Source: Tribonema minus (Eukaryota > Sar > Xanthophyceae > Tribonematales > Tribonemataceae). From it: a DNA stretch of 64,000 bases. The DNA is taken from positions 434,001 through 498,000 of the forward strand of contig JAFCMP010000522.1 in the NCBI GenBank assembly GCA_017506865.1, written 5' to 3'. This document shows, piece by piece, positions 43,001 to 45,431 of the stretch. The translations under genes were made by a program, and so were the position numbers. Numbering within the stretch: position 1 is the first letter of the stretch; every line of letters begins with the position of its first letter. A model generated the notes under the pieces. That model was not told the DNA's origin. It ran no database searches and saw only the letters and a program-made list of their open reading frames with translations.

Positions 43001-45431
43001 TCTATCGGTACTTTAACCCTAAAGGAGAGCTCCTCATTATACTGGATGCACATATGTATGGCGCGCAGCAGCAGGCCCATATCGTGTATCCCGATCATCA
43101 TCACTTTGGTAAGGGCGGAATAGAGTACCATGGCTTACCAGAGCAGTCAGTGTTCTGAAGCTGAATGTCGCCACGACATCACACCGGATACTCATTGCAC
43201 GATGCGCAGCAGCAGGTCTCGTTGTGGCTCCTGATCGCCATCACCGTGGTGCAGGCCGAAGTGACCGATTACTACCCAAGGATACCCTGTCTAGAGCATC
43301 GTATCAAACCATACATATGCTTGTGCACGAGTCAACCGCGCGGACGGCGCCCTGTACCTGCTCAACGCCACTTCCGTGTTCCTGAATCATATGACTGCGT
43401 TGGCTATGGAGGGCTGAGCTGGGATGGGGCCGGTGTAGGCGTGCAGCAGCAGGTCCTGTCGTGTCCCTTGATCGTCATCACCGTGGGGAGCGCCGAGTCC
43501 TAGAGCCCTATACAGGTCTTGTAGATGTACTCGTATTCATGAGTTTCTGGTCCCGAAGGAAAGAGCCTCATTACAGTGTACACACATATGTATGGCGCGC
43601 AGCAGCAGGCCCGTATTGTGTCTCCTGATCGTCATCACCGTGGTGAGGGCCGAGCAATCGAATACTACAAGAGTATTACAGAGGTATTTACAAGTACTTT
43701 GACAAGTACCTCAACCCTGAAGAACAGTTTTTCATTATACTGGATGCACATTGCTTAGCGCGCAGCTGCAGGTCCTGTCATGCCTCTTTTTTGTCATCAC
43801 CGTGGTAAACGCCAAGCACTTGAGTACCACAGCAGAAGTATCAAAGCGGTGGTAGTCGGTATTGTGCCTGAGAATGTCATCACACTGTCAGGCCGGATGC
43901 ACGTGTGCACGGCGCGCAGCCAGGTCCTGTTGTGCCTCCTGATCGTCATCACAGTGGCAAGCGCCAAGCGATTGAGTACCACAGCAGCAGTATCACAGCG
44001 GTATTAACCAGTGTCGCAGCCCAGAACGTCATCACATCATCACTACGGATACACATGTGCACGGCGCGTAGCAGCAGGTCTGGTGCTGTCATCACTGTGG
44101 TGAGAACCATTTAGTTCAGTACCACAGCAGAAGTATATAACCGCAAACTACCATGTTTGTCAGTGTTGGAAGGCAAAACGTCATCATATAGCACACAATC
44201 TCATGGCGCGCAGCAGCAGGTCCTGTCGTGTCTCCTGGTCGTCATCACCGTGGTAAGGGCTGAGCAACTGAGTACCGCAGCAGAAGTGTTTAGCGGAATC
44301 CTAAGGATCCTCTCCGCTTATCCGCGACTCTGAAAGCCAAGAAGCAACAAGTTGTCCAGTAGTGAAGTGTCCAGGGCAGAGCTGGAAGTTGGGTTATGCG
44401 GAGCGGATCCTGAAGGCTGTGGCTGTACACATGAGGCCAAACACGCCGGCTTGATCTTAAGGCAGCACTACACGCCCATGCTGATGATCAACGTGCTACT
44501 CTGTGTGAGGCTGCTACAAAGTGACACTACGAACCTATCATGGGTCAACAGAGATGGCAGCAGCTGAGGCAGCTGTAAGCTATCTGATATCGCCTGAATG
44601 TCCCCGCTGTGCTGTGCGCTTGAGTACTCCCGACACAAATACGCGCAGCAGCCTACAACGTTGCTTCAAAAGAGCGCTGCTGGCGGTCGGCGACTGTAGA
44701 ACAATTGAACTGTTTCAAACCGGCACTGACGCAGCTTGGAGTTCACCCACGCGTAACAAGCTAAGGGCTTAAATAGGGGCAAGACCTAGTGATGTACAGC
44801 TCGTAACGCCCACTTTGTGACCTGTCAAGTTGATCATCAGGGCAAGAGGGCTGATCTCGTCCTTCTATGTCTATTGTCTCCCTGCACCTGCCGCACGCCA
44901 CACCACAACGCGCCCGCACGCCGTGTTTCATATTACAGAGGGATTCTACCCCCATAGACATCAACCACAAGCTACAGTCCTTACATGGTCACGCTTTTAC
45001 TCGTAGCCAATCGGGGCTGACCCGACCGTAATTTTTCTATGAAATACCCAATCTTACGACTGTACCTTCACCTGGAACAGGTCCTCCTGGTGGGAGCCCT
45101 GGCGCAAGCCGTGCTCGTGGCGATCACCATGGCCCGACCCGGCGGCCCCCCTCTGCAACACCCCCCCGAAGACTCCCTGCCAGGCTTTGATGGTCCGCGG
45201 CGCAAGTTCTCCGAGCCCGGGATGCCCAGCTTCAAGGCCGCCAGCCATGCACTCAGCAAGAGGTACAACTCCGTGAAGAGCGTTGTGCTGCCGCCGCAGC
45301 CGGAGGCGGATGCGCACCCGCGGCGTAACAGCGCGGGGGGCAACGCGGGGGGGGCTCCTTCTGAGCACAACTTGAACATGACCGTGTGGCGTCGCCCATC
45401 GGTACAGGCTGAGCCTGGTCCTGGAATGTGA
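3539..45431 (+). CDS. Gene A: beta-helix (Pmp-repeat) multi-pass membrane protein, 14 exons
   Basis: Exons: 3539-4028, 8242-8487, 9002-9179, 10592-10707, 14765-14914, 16507-16927, 18360-18637, 20773-20999, 29570-29657, 30628-30686 joined to 36688-36936 (exon 10, split by a LINE), 38867-39204, 40626-40687, 42725-42957, 45081-45431. Lengths sum to 3,486 bases, 1,161 aa, with matching phases at every join. Residues 1-20 are a signal peptide. About 130-530 form a right-handed beta-helix with GGA and FxxN repeats like chlamydial polymorphic outer membrane proteins. About 535-680 is a Cys-rich EGF-like neck (GPYCAVCKKGY). About eight membrane helices follow, including the WEVVECVRRLLLTG signature, then a Ser/Pro/Arg-rich tail. 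Similar ectodomain plus multi-pass proteins are known from algae and other protists; the role (adhesion or sensing) is inferred. With the LINE in place, translation would stop two codons after residue 751, so this allele is probably disrupted. Confidence 0.85.
4272..7377. mobile_element. Foldback element with 1.5 kb inverted arms
   Basis: The left arm (4272 to about 5790) and right arm (about 5915-7377) are near-perfect inverted copies separated by about 125 bp of short tandem repeats (units with CACACCGACGTGCTGGT). Both outer and inner arm ends carry the same motif, CATGTTGAGGTTGG on the left and its reverse complement on the right. Inside the arms is a tandem unit of about 63 bp (GTCTCTTCCGGGGGACGTTA), three copies on the left and two on the right. 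No transposase and no convincing target-site duplication are visible. The open frames in the arms look like repeat-driven frames. It is probably a non-autonomous foldback or MITE-like element, or a large inverted duplication. Confidence 0.8.
5790..5915. repeat. Tandem-repeat spacer of the foldback element
   Basis: Alternating GTGCTGGTCACACCGAC and GTGCTCACCACACCGAC units of about 19 bp form the loop between the inverted arms. An extra copy of the arm-end motif (CCAACCTCAACATG) sits at about 5870-5884. Confidence 0.75.
7644..7835 (+). repeat. Two-copy 100 bp tandem duplication
   Basis: Both units start GTGCTCCTGGCTTTAC and contain AAAAAGCTTGTGCACAC and a GGTAGC then GGATACC pair. Period is 100 bp with moderate divergence. 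It lies in intron 1 of gene A and has no apparent coding role. Confidence 0.75.
8242..8487 (+). CDS. Gene A exon 2: beta-helix repeats
   Basis: Residues 164-245. Joining to exon 1 restores SGGALYLNRG. A second motif, GGGAIFL, follows about 30 residues later and the exon ends SFNA. The donor is GCAG|GTGAGG, phase 1. Beta-helix coils are read from the GGA spacing of 25-35 residues. Confidence 0.85.
8488..9001 (+). repeat. Gene A intron 2 with a two-copy repeat
   Basis: A segment beginning near 8571 (ATTGGTTGTGTGTTTCGAGG) is echoed from about 8821 (TGTTGTGTGTGCGAGGC), period about 250 bp. Both copies run through a GCTGxTGCAGCAGCT core and a TTGGCxCATGT motif. The second copy ends just before the acceptor of exon 3. 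Confidence 0.55.
9002..9179 (+). CDS. Gene A exon 3: beta-helix repeats
   Basis: Residues 246-304. It contains REGALWTAG, VSFESN and GGAIQLV and ends ADNC. The donor is TGCAG|GTAAGT, phase 2, and the split Arg codon is completed by exon 4. Confidence 0.85.
9748..10591 (+). repeat. Four decayed tandem copies of the exon 4 acceptor region (intron 3)
   Basis: Units of 180-200 bp each contain a copy of the polypyrimidine region (TTTGGTTCTGACTC), the CAG acceptor and the first two thirds of exon 4. The anchor GTCAGCTTCACCAACTGCG is at 9902 (decayed), 10102, 10280, 10461 (decayed) and 10656 in the real exon. Each copy breaks off after GCCAC, before the true exon end, and carries stop codons or lost splice signals. 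The final unit runs into exon 4. Confidence 0.85.
10592..10707 (+). CDS. Gene A exon 4: one beta-helix coil
   Basis: Residues 305-343. It reads FIENSARLGGAIAMY, then VSFTNCVFRGNTATG, a textbook Pmp-type coil. The acceptor is AATCCAG and the donor AGCG|GTGAGT, phase 1. Only this last member of the tandem array continues correctly to a donor. Confidence 0.85.
10708..14764 (+). repeat. Gene A intron 4: several families of local repeats
   Basis: A 4.1 kb intron. A unit with CAACCCTAGGTGGAGCAG occurs at 11262, 11345 and 12568. A unit of about 156 bp with GTGTCGTCC and TTTTTTGxGCCATGTGTCTT is repeated at 11580-11735 and 11736-11890. A 73 bp pair with AACATGTCGGGGG lies at 12164 and 12237. Decayed copies of the exon 5 acceptor region lie near 13200-13370 (CTTTGCTGCAG then AGGCGCCTGTCGCC) and about 14520-14640. 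No other coding exon fits the splice phases here. Confidence 0.6.
14765..14914 (+). CDS. Gene A exon 5: beta-helix repeats
   Basis: Residues 344-393. It reads GVAIYSDKEAPVTMVD, then WFIANTAVASGGAVSV and ends FVGNT. The acceptor is CACTGCAG, the donor ACAG|GTGAGT, phase 1. The donor-side sequence GTGAGTTGACGCTGCTGCGC is repeated about 118 bp downstream. Confidence 0.85.
14915..16506 (+). repeat. Gene A intron 5 with exon-edge copies at both ends
   Basis: Just after exon 5 the donor-flanking sequence is duplicated (14915 and about 15033, shared core GCTGCTGCGCAATGTGA). Ahead of exon 6, decayed copies of its acceptor and first codons lie at about 16060-16100, 16231-16272 and 16386-16430, all with AGCTGAGGGGCGGGGTGGCG or a degraded form, period about 158 bp and then about 110 bp to the exon. 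Nothing else coding was recognised between about 15070 and 16000. Confidence 0.8.
16507..16927 (+). CDS. Gene A exon 6: main block of beta-helix coils
   Basis: Residues 394-533. It contains four successive motif pairs: GRGGALEL/VQFDNNQA, QGGAMVL/CTFTNNYA, GGGGAIKA/SLFEGNSA and PGGAVLQ/NEFKDNAA, then CCNIGGYGSTDW. This is the clearest evidence for the Pmp-type right-handed beta-helix. The donor is CATCAG|GTAAGC, phase 2. Confidence 0.9.
16928..18359 (+). repeat. Gene A intron 6 with a decayed copy of the exon 7 acceptor region
   Basis: A 1.4 kb intron. A segment at about 18106-18230, starting GAGTGCGCAAGCAA, is a diverged copy of 18290-18410, which spans the exon 7 acceptor and its first codons. 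The long open frame at 17481-18074 lacks composition or motifs of the real exons and has no phase-compatible splice sites that I could find. Confidence 0.6.
18360..18637 (+). CDS. Gene A exon 7: Cys-rich neck
   Basis: Residues 534-626. Cysteines are dense: CGDCRSCCQKG, CVTCD and PCWNADACIGG, with the motif LRKGWWRGN before them. The pattern of a GWWR-like stretch, a C..GG stretch and DGHEGP is typical of the module that links beta-helix ectodomains to multi-pass regions in protist surface proteins. The acceptor is TCACAAG, the donor CCAT|GTAAGT, phase 1. Confidence 0.85.
18638..20772 (+). repeat. Gene A intron 7: four decayed copies of the exon 8 acceptor region
   Basis: Copies of the acceptor plus the first 50-60 coding bases of exon 8 lie at about 20071-20140 (most decayed), 20284-20350, 20430-20490 and 20593-20653, ahead of the real exon at 20773. 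The shared core is CTGCAGACTGCxCTGTCTGC, then TTCATAGG. Periods are about 150-200 bp. Each copy has lost the continuation into the membrane helix. The first half (18638-20000) shows no recognisable feature. Confidence 0.85.
20773..20999 (+). CDS. Gene A exon 8: EGF-like end and first membrane helix
   Basis: Residues 627-702. The join restores EGPYCAVCKKGYTSF, an EGF-like Cys pattern, followed by CYPC and a strongly hydrophobic helix (ILAVLVLVLLLVLVAILASG), then a polar segment. The donor is ATG|GTGAGA, phase 0. Confidence 0.9.
22168..22179 (+). repeat. Target-site duplication, left copy
   Basis: GTACATATTGAG, identical to 29007-29018. It flanks the OTU-type LINE. Confidence 0.85.
22180..29006 (+). 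mobile_element. OTU-type LINE (non-LTR retrotransposon with restriction-like endonuclease)
   Basis: A 6.8 kb element bounded by an exact 12 bp duplication, in the same orientation as gene A. One frame is open from 22179 through 28928, nearly the whole length, leaving only about 80 bp of 3' UTR. The frame carries an OTU-like cysteine protease domain, Cys/His zinc motifs, a reverse transcriptase and a C-terminal CCHC plus restriction-like endonuclease. No poly-A tail is visible. Clean ends and an intact frame suggest recent insertion. Family placement is inferred: an early-branching LINE group with RLE (CRE, R2, NeSL, Utopia or Dualen-like). Confidence 0.85.
22410..28928 (+). CDS. LINE polyprotein: OTU protease, zinc fingers, RT, restriction-like endonuclease
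   Basis: 2,172 aa counted from the first in-frame ATG at 22410; the frame is open upstream to the element edge, so the true start may differ. The OTU domain is at about 305-515, with GNGNCLIHTALHG (Cys near 321) and the general-base His in VGHFELLV near 508. Zinc-type clusters are RCPLC near 560 and CALTSPCHTC near 700. The RT spans about 1140-1470: GLDGLRYEH, RPIACSSVWRR, motif A LDCENAFNSVDR, motif B GCQQGDPLGPLYF, motif C FLDD. Near 1949 is CPWRC with H and C, followed by the endonuclease core with RADTVIDP and VLDTSVRAP (about 2010-2040). OTU proteases are known in some LINEs; their role there is not settled. Confidence 0.85.
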   Translation: MGVLPGESRASDSGATMSSNDRVPSTPGSAAAAVAAGAQSSECPRDPTGSHWQGLLGAAGALARRVRALALAPNRARVTVLCAWPTGTKLEPCCTSRRLHAPATQTLLGRTPCAPLVNQMHDLTVTFSLLSLREEGNDLAAVFDQLSLREPVVARSPRQPAGKHGESDVTQAGDNSTHATMTETASATAMVASGKRSRRRGKHRRRTQERQAQCDNSPAPLGQLAPATTPPRGGASAPSAPISGPAKVTTATVATRIPSTVCHTVTVEEQQDALAKATNYGVSTWHTGLQALHKQALGENTATLARGGELRPVSNVGNGNCLIHTALHGIGSVAVEHGLPAPALVIAMREALLDGMVAYVTQGAGKQGASMSSMRQLTAHAAAQPASTREQFDTYGTRARCLAIEYGTNETDSKDSGHTLLLQRLQEEGVWGRPLGLSVWAIVAAVYAVSVTVWQAKPQATGSTQKSTGLVLAQLMGLPAVFAPATPAQPDCHLDVLWTPPGLYTNVGHFELLVAPAAPPPLPTTMTASATTQADSTHITAPSRTQPRTALQLPQRPEPLRCPLCTLAFWQLGQKEDSKQRGKLSAASRMAPVVAHFNGGSCTRSMLNPEASTSHCQQNPAAAYAKGIRQQVDHDPSGDRAPSGSSTCSTGAHHAKHVQEMSTMYGCTAEDFLRAVRKLSACTGACGLVHMSASAGQRQCALTSPCHTCRRNGSAPTRARPAVPPGQSEGGGAGSDGAAAAAGAAAATPPKLPAVPASGAANSKSSKKRPAATATGAQRRRRTAAAAAPPSSAGSRTQSDSLRLQDSSPPHGTAVGWADMDVDPPDDAASPPPPTTTTSGRPSKPQARASLAWDLSTPSVVHALDQTNEADLLLLRFTTTANPFRTQLQCTQWARLVEHATRLLADTTDSAREAARVRLHHGAGAFAHQVSQTLVQRGYRLLHLLAAMAFGRQPEGTGMPPAARLAALLSGDFAELLRKTLSAAAALRAPKPNNAAMASAQTNFDADWTEADSRQQTACAALSGKRRGVGLAAARLEAREACAPADEVTAQVLAAKHPETGTRPGVVDTPMEQVRGLVRDARRHCLHSAGVATTTGPAGSGSPVFESGQAHDHSDRPEDAASAAGRRLEVEAADILSTLSAAGAGKAGGLDGLRYEHLLMAAGPGAPVKAATRPVSSASPGLAGDSESDVMEPAFAHQLAKVFTTLLVEPELLPEQSQRLLRAAALSGIGQKRRPIACSSVWRRLLGSTAARSVKGKISGLLASMSQFGVGYRSGVEHVAARARVWHELYGTTIQLDCENAFNSVDRAAIVRGLMLFCPELLPHFESVYCGDTAPEMRVEVNGEARIICSHLGCQQGDPLGPLYFAVAAAFLLFYPDGVNATPGSMPAYGHSTAEPPAPHCAFLDDLNVLQAAYFDDAAAAGVAEVIRRLAAGGLRVRPDKSLAIAMRGTVFDEAARARLRALDIPFVDTTMPESSQGFTSVGVPVGHQAYVHAAMSKHLVDAGTWRLSWQLAGMARHHLQAAQFILRRSLTKRMGFLARVVDTALSETWLHAFDGFCAWTLERMLHLHGCSTAAAMKSHLLAACTAGDNEEASSGSVLVLPRLGPPELTDIAVPLRASRLPERRGGLGMPLLGLLAPAAYTAQACTTLRPAIIHATVAAGALRLGTDEHGAVTWFAQHSCAIREDQGLPPIIEAVRRSTRALTADGGEKSRTAVAEQLPASLLRWAADTTAAASTLPTAVQAIYAATAVTETVTTEPAPHTHGIVPGAEAAAAAATVPGPQAAAAAAPSTPAKTQTSAEESSCSGGQEDDDDDWEAYADEICRKVVPRRRRGHFTHGLQAGLSNVLRRQYEDCLVEDLEAASAGAVGKPTQAAPIGDLRDTSRRRQQASARVLAQLRSQRASGAMAWMSVPPTANDRPGAAPMSSMAAATMILIAIFIDGWGIQGEVCPWRCSDVSPTSTHAISCPSQHIRGHNATHTAQKRCLQRILRQHHVSIVRNEDASVFKVPGYRADTVIDPGCLHFSSAYRNKGIVLDTSVRAPTASSYLTGKTNASNTDGYAAGVGEDAKVKHHTGTLTSSWAFVPFVQESYGRLGKQTSLFVKELAMHSALCSGGGKADVLRKAGLAKRQILIELSMSLARELAERVMAYTRGARMLGCVAAPVSKLLGHSAD
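29007..29018 (+). repeat. Target-site duplication, right copy
   Basis: GTACATATTGAG, identical to 22168-22179. Confidence 0.85.
29570..29657 (+). CDS. Gene A exon 9: first intracellular or linker segment
   Basis: Residues 703-731. It reads VGAVFIRILRALRIPVVVLQ and ends AAITG after joining. It is amphipathic and basic, consistent with the loop after the first helix. The acceptor is ATGCTGCAG, the donor ACCG|GTAAGC, phase 1. Frame and phase match exons 8 and 10. Confidence 0.75.
29658..30627 (+). other. Gene A intron 9
   Basis: A 970 bp intron. It holds the decayed exon 10 copy at about 30165-30300. Otherwise no feature is seen. Confidence 0.65.
30211..30300 (+). pseudogene. Decayed duplicate of exon 10 with an empty LINE site
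   Basis: Preceded by a copy of the exon 10 acceptor (CTTGTCCTCCGCGCAG), it resembles the start of exon 10 (CCCCGAGGCATATGCCAA) but has a stop and a frameshift. At 30272-30284 it reads CAACTTTGACTTC without interruption, exactly the position where the functional exon is split by a 6 kb LINE. It is both an exon-edge duplicate and a record of the pre-insertion state. Confidence 0.8.
30628..30686 (+). CDS. Gene A exon 10, part 1 (before the LINE)
   Basis: Residues 732-751: FPEAYAKFLAFADFINF preceded by GAT. The acceptor is CCGAGCAG. It stops at the LINE insertion point; in the unoccupied state it would continue directly into the sequence at 36688. Confidence 0.85.
30680..30686 (+). repeat. Target-site duplication of LINE B, left copy
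   Basis: CAACTTC, identical to 36681-36687. Part of it could be the 3' end of the element, since the related copy at 47531-50939 also continues ATATACAACTT. Confidence 0.6.
30820..32418 (+). CDS. LINE B ORF1: alanine-rich coiled-coil nucleic-acid-binding protein
   Basis: 532 aa from the first in-frame ATG inside the element; the frame is open further upstream to the insertion border. A compact N-terminal region (to about 120) precedes a Cys cluster, CPSCLRRHFTRPGQQC, near 126. Long Ala/Pro-rich stretches surround a predicted coiled coil at about 239-332 (EQRIQQLQGG, then VKALTKLLAASEAGKRAAE). The C-terminus is Arg/Ser-rich (RSCSRGRSRCRR near 423). The layout fits a LINE ORF1 protein that binds the RNA template. 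The assignment rests on position and features, not on a recognised family. Confidence 0.6.
   Translation: MSAPVTVTVRGAPAAWSAAQLAMLLAPALAAPGMPIAPVRLRAGGGGTSAAFLLLASALKTCGVGINGAASSAAPASAASPGAAGVWELTVVRGVARRLAHSVLCAVDGTEVALRLLGPDNLTACPSCLRRHFTRPGQQCRATRCAHTTLPAACTTPAAATGTAAGAPAVATAAAAAAAAAATQRAPTGAAASHPPAPAATGAAATDAAAASTPALASASPGASPPPPAADADPAQLGQEQRIQQLQGGILEGRTARKGLQQQVKALTKLLAASEAGKRAAEADRDRSLAEQVRAERLAAQQRSLREGEQVRNAAATARLEAQLTAEAARAASVAVPAADAAGAVATTPVAGDLEASSAAAGAAAAVAADGATAAGAAAAGAAAAGAPPPAVGAASAAAAAAASAAADLAVALEAAAAPRQPPRSCSRGRSRCRRASSPAARHGSDCSASPSRSRQPPMPASDSSALMSDSGTPRASRKRTAAERTPGSAAEPPAARPARGLPQGQSAADRFLSTSTAQPPAPEGGGGASGL
32452..36618 (+). CDS. LINE B ORF2: reverse transcriptase with restriction-like endonuclease
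   Basis: 1,388 aa, starting 33 bp after the ORF1 stop. N-terminal Cys/His clusters lie near 51-105 (CPLYDTGC, later HQRREH) and 142-165 (CASCGEPGC, HQRDH). The RT spans about 445-760: GPSGLRNSHLQQC, RPIACGDTIRRLF near 528, motif A AIDGSNAFNALSR near 588, motif B GVQQGDPLGPLLFAL near 649, motif C YLDD near 684. A CCHC knuckle, CPKCHRPVDSGAHLRRC, is near 1136. The endonuclease core follows (FNKFMDIVFGS, then FEVACCIDVTIRD, near 1195-1250). It nicks target DNA and primes reverse transcription by analogy with R2-type elements. The frame is uninterrupted. Confidence 0.88.
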   Translation: MMSDSYSGGAAPAAIAAAAAAAAAAAAGIDPTQPEAVQAPAQPATAAIYPRCPLYDTGCLFRVPVPKPRLRRNGEANTLTAQTSASLALARRIATTLADHQRREHPNVPADFLARMQAVDDECLTLHRAGAGTYYAVEPELLLCACASCGEPGCVRTKLHQRDHLYKSRGAAATQRPHGPRVAPLPPILSLSTASGGARGPGARAAAAVAAAGPTWRSALPLWTLAPLSPARAALDDLSFDYVLQQQLVVGRCIRLEHRSDFTAALTATLAGLREAQTAVAQAHGVEAAAQASATAGAWCKLLHLLPCLLLVPDGSLPRAHRFAAFVAGDLDLLTRTALAFCRRGAARAGTRRARSMTEAAAAVRERAAATARQPGGVGRAARLLAEGADTSAPRDSATLHKLQAKHPAGDASAKLDAAASRARSLVAAAALAAPAPLNCASFTADGLREAILAANPGSAAGPSGLRNSHLQQCVRHTAHTSGRTVDWLLELLAWLGTAVYSTPAALPAPFWRLHAAARLSAVGEKARPIACGDTIRRLFARTFCTDTRDRVSALLEPIGQFGVGARGGAERVALMAQLTHECGGVLLAIDGSNAFNALSRSAVLTAVAEHLPGLYGYVEHIYGPGRAPWLQFGLDGHADAAIILSQQGVQQGDPLGPLLFALALRGTMVAARAKFPQLALPGYLDDLTIMTPSCDAPVLGHVGRAFCFIQRALSELNIQVNVTKCAALVPASGGARERAAAVFAAANVPVPVCDDGITLMGVPVGTEGFVRAQVAATLRAPGTDRLVAELVQMEDVQAAFSILRLAVPARAGHVSRNTAPSLTHEELRRFDAITLAAVAALAQEPSAGLTPPAHQRAPAAGDDCRGPPAVSAAAAPPSLWAAAVAWVRGADWGGEAPVTLPAHQQVRVHLRLGSGGFGVLGAAPRACAAFAARSLECMGPALAAFPVAARSRVLEHARYGFTFTQIATCLQQLRSGSDEAAAALALLLPTVWYQDWRQDDGAWRALRDLLQRAGGAAGPGMRTRAGARRAAAPAVAREPGSAQAPPAAVLPRRQAALSRVLDAALAATQLRRLEAANALEAVAAWRSGASKGAMGFLAQLPSTDPAETMSPPEFRETLRRHLGVERPAPAAARCPKCHRPVDSGAHLRRCTQGLNVTRHNLLADALFQLLKQVAHLRGLDRDTLAPFRRYAARHGFNKFMDIVFGSNQVCLPVPKVQPSADAVAAGRCTKLRGGFEVACCIDVTIRDSSCPSRLRQAQGGARDVQRVLESASQEKIDTYVVSGALDPTTHTLFSAAFDHFGAMSRDTQALLHALAEQSSQGSYNLAQRVAFWRRRTSLALQRALTRVVIDNWNAVIAPDGDVSAYRRIALLQVPRPSPASAEPPAPP
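36681..36687 (+). repeat. Target-site duplication of LINE B, right copy
   Basis: CAACTTC, matching 30680-30686. Confidence 0.6.
36688..36936 (+). CDS. Gene A exon 10, part 2 (after the LINE)
   Basis: Residues 752-834. It begins DFTILLSPGCLVNFNYYDKL, then a helix (AITLAPLGVLALLGLAYML), a basic loop (SRARGRQGRLYS) and another helix (MLALSFSFLIFSTTSTVVF). The donor is TTCCAG|GTGCGT, phase 0. Length and phase agree with part 1 only if the LINE and one target copy are removed. Confidence 0.88.
36937..38866 (+). repeat. Gene A intron 10: copies of exon 10's end and exon 11's start
   Basis: On the donor side, two decayed copies of the last 110-130 bp of exon 10 plus donor lie at about 37153-37290 and 37330-37470 (GGGCAxxCTGCTGGCxCTGTC-like core, encoding ALSF). 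On the acceptor side, three copies of the exon 11 acceptor and first 50-60 bp lie at 38231-38290, 38431-38500 and 38665-38735 (core TGCGATGACAACCTGGA), spaced 200-235 bp and leading to the real exon at 38867. Between 37500 and 38220 nothing is recognised. Confidence 0.85.
38867..39204 (+). CDS. Gene A exon 11: Cys loop, membrane helix and cytoplasmic loop
   Basis: Residues 835-946. It reads TFACDDNLERQ, SYLYADYSVECY, then helix SFVLVYPVGIPLTYFVLLRR, then a Ser-rich cytoplasmic loop and YKRDAYYW. The D/C/H pattern before the PVGIPL helix is characteristic of this protist multi-pass family. The donor is TATTG|GTACGT, phase 2. Confidence 0.9.
39205..40625 (+). other. Gene A intron 11
   Basis: A 1.4 kb intron. 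It contains an AT-rich two-copy 76 bp tandem repeat (39668-39819) and nothing else recognisable. A region near 40060-40120 resembles 30500-30560 at low identity and may be a dispersed repeat. Confidence 0.6.
39668..39819 (+). repeat. AT-rich 76 bp tandem duplication
   Basis: Two almost identical units (39668-39743 and 39744-39819) starting ACATAAATGTGAAATGAATT. Very AT-rich compared with everything else in the window. The near identity suggests a recent duplication. Confidence 0.9.
40626..40687 (+). CDS. Gene A exon 12: WEVVE membrane signature
   Basis: Residues 947-967. Joined to exon 11 it reads WEVVECVRRLLLTGVLVFIW. This W-E-x-V-E, R-R and L-L-x-T-G pattern is a recurrent signature of the multi-pass part of these proteins. 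The donor is CCAG|GCAAGT, a GC-AG intron, phase 1; only this choice restores WPGSYSQ with exon 13. Confidence 0.88.
40688..42724 (+). repeat. Gene A intron 12 (GC-AG) with copies of the exon 13 acceptor region
   Basis: Decayed copies of the exon 13 acceptor plus its first 60-70 coding bases lie at about 42252, 42337, 42465-42535 and 42589-42664, ahead of the real exon at 42725. The shared core is TCCAxCxACGCCTGCGTCTTCGC-like. The rest (40688-42240) shows no recognisable feature. Confidence 0.8.
42725..42957 (+). CDS. Gene A exon 13: two membrane helices
   Basis: Residues 968-1045. It reads SYSQSIYACIFAYFAIIVYL, a polar loop with HAHRADGALY, helix LLGATSVFLNPMAALAM, then QQQVLSCLLIIITM. The donor is ATG|GTAAGT, phase 0. 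Confidence 0.9.
42958..45080 (+). repeat. Gene A intron 13: eight tandem copies of the exon 13 donor region
   Basis: Copies of the last 50-60 bp of exon 13 plus its donor lie at 43061, 43201, 43438, 43594, 43758, 43911, 44063 and 44203, period about 150 bp. The core is GCGCGCAGCAGCAGGTCCTG, then ATCATCATCAC-like. The copy at 43330-43495 is longer and includes most of exon 13. Several keep a plausible donor (GTGGTAAG). The last, 44203-44260, is the least decayed. Nothing recognisable lies from 44300 to 45080. Confidence 0.88.
45081..45431 (+). CDS. Gene A exon 14: last helix and cytoplasmic tail
   Basis: Residues 1046-1161. Helix VLLVGALAQAVLVAITM continues from exon 13, then a long polar tail rich in Pro, Ser and Arg (PGFDGPRRKFSEPG, VLPPQPEADAHPRRNSAGG), ending PGPGM and TGA. 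The acceptor is GGAACAG, phase 0. Confidence 0.9.
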   Translation, partial: VLLVGALAQAVLVAITMARPGGPPLQHPPEDSLPGFDGPRRKFSEPGMPSFKAASHALSKRYNSVKSVVLPPQPEADAHPRRNSAGGNAGGAPSEHNLNMTVWRRPSVQAEPGPGM

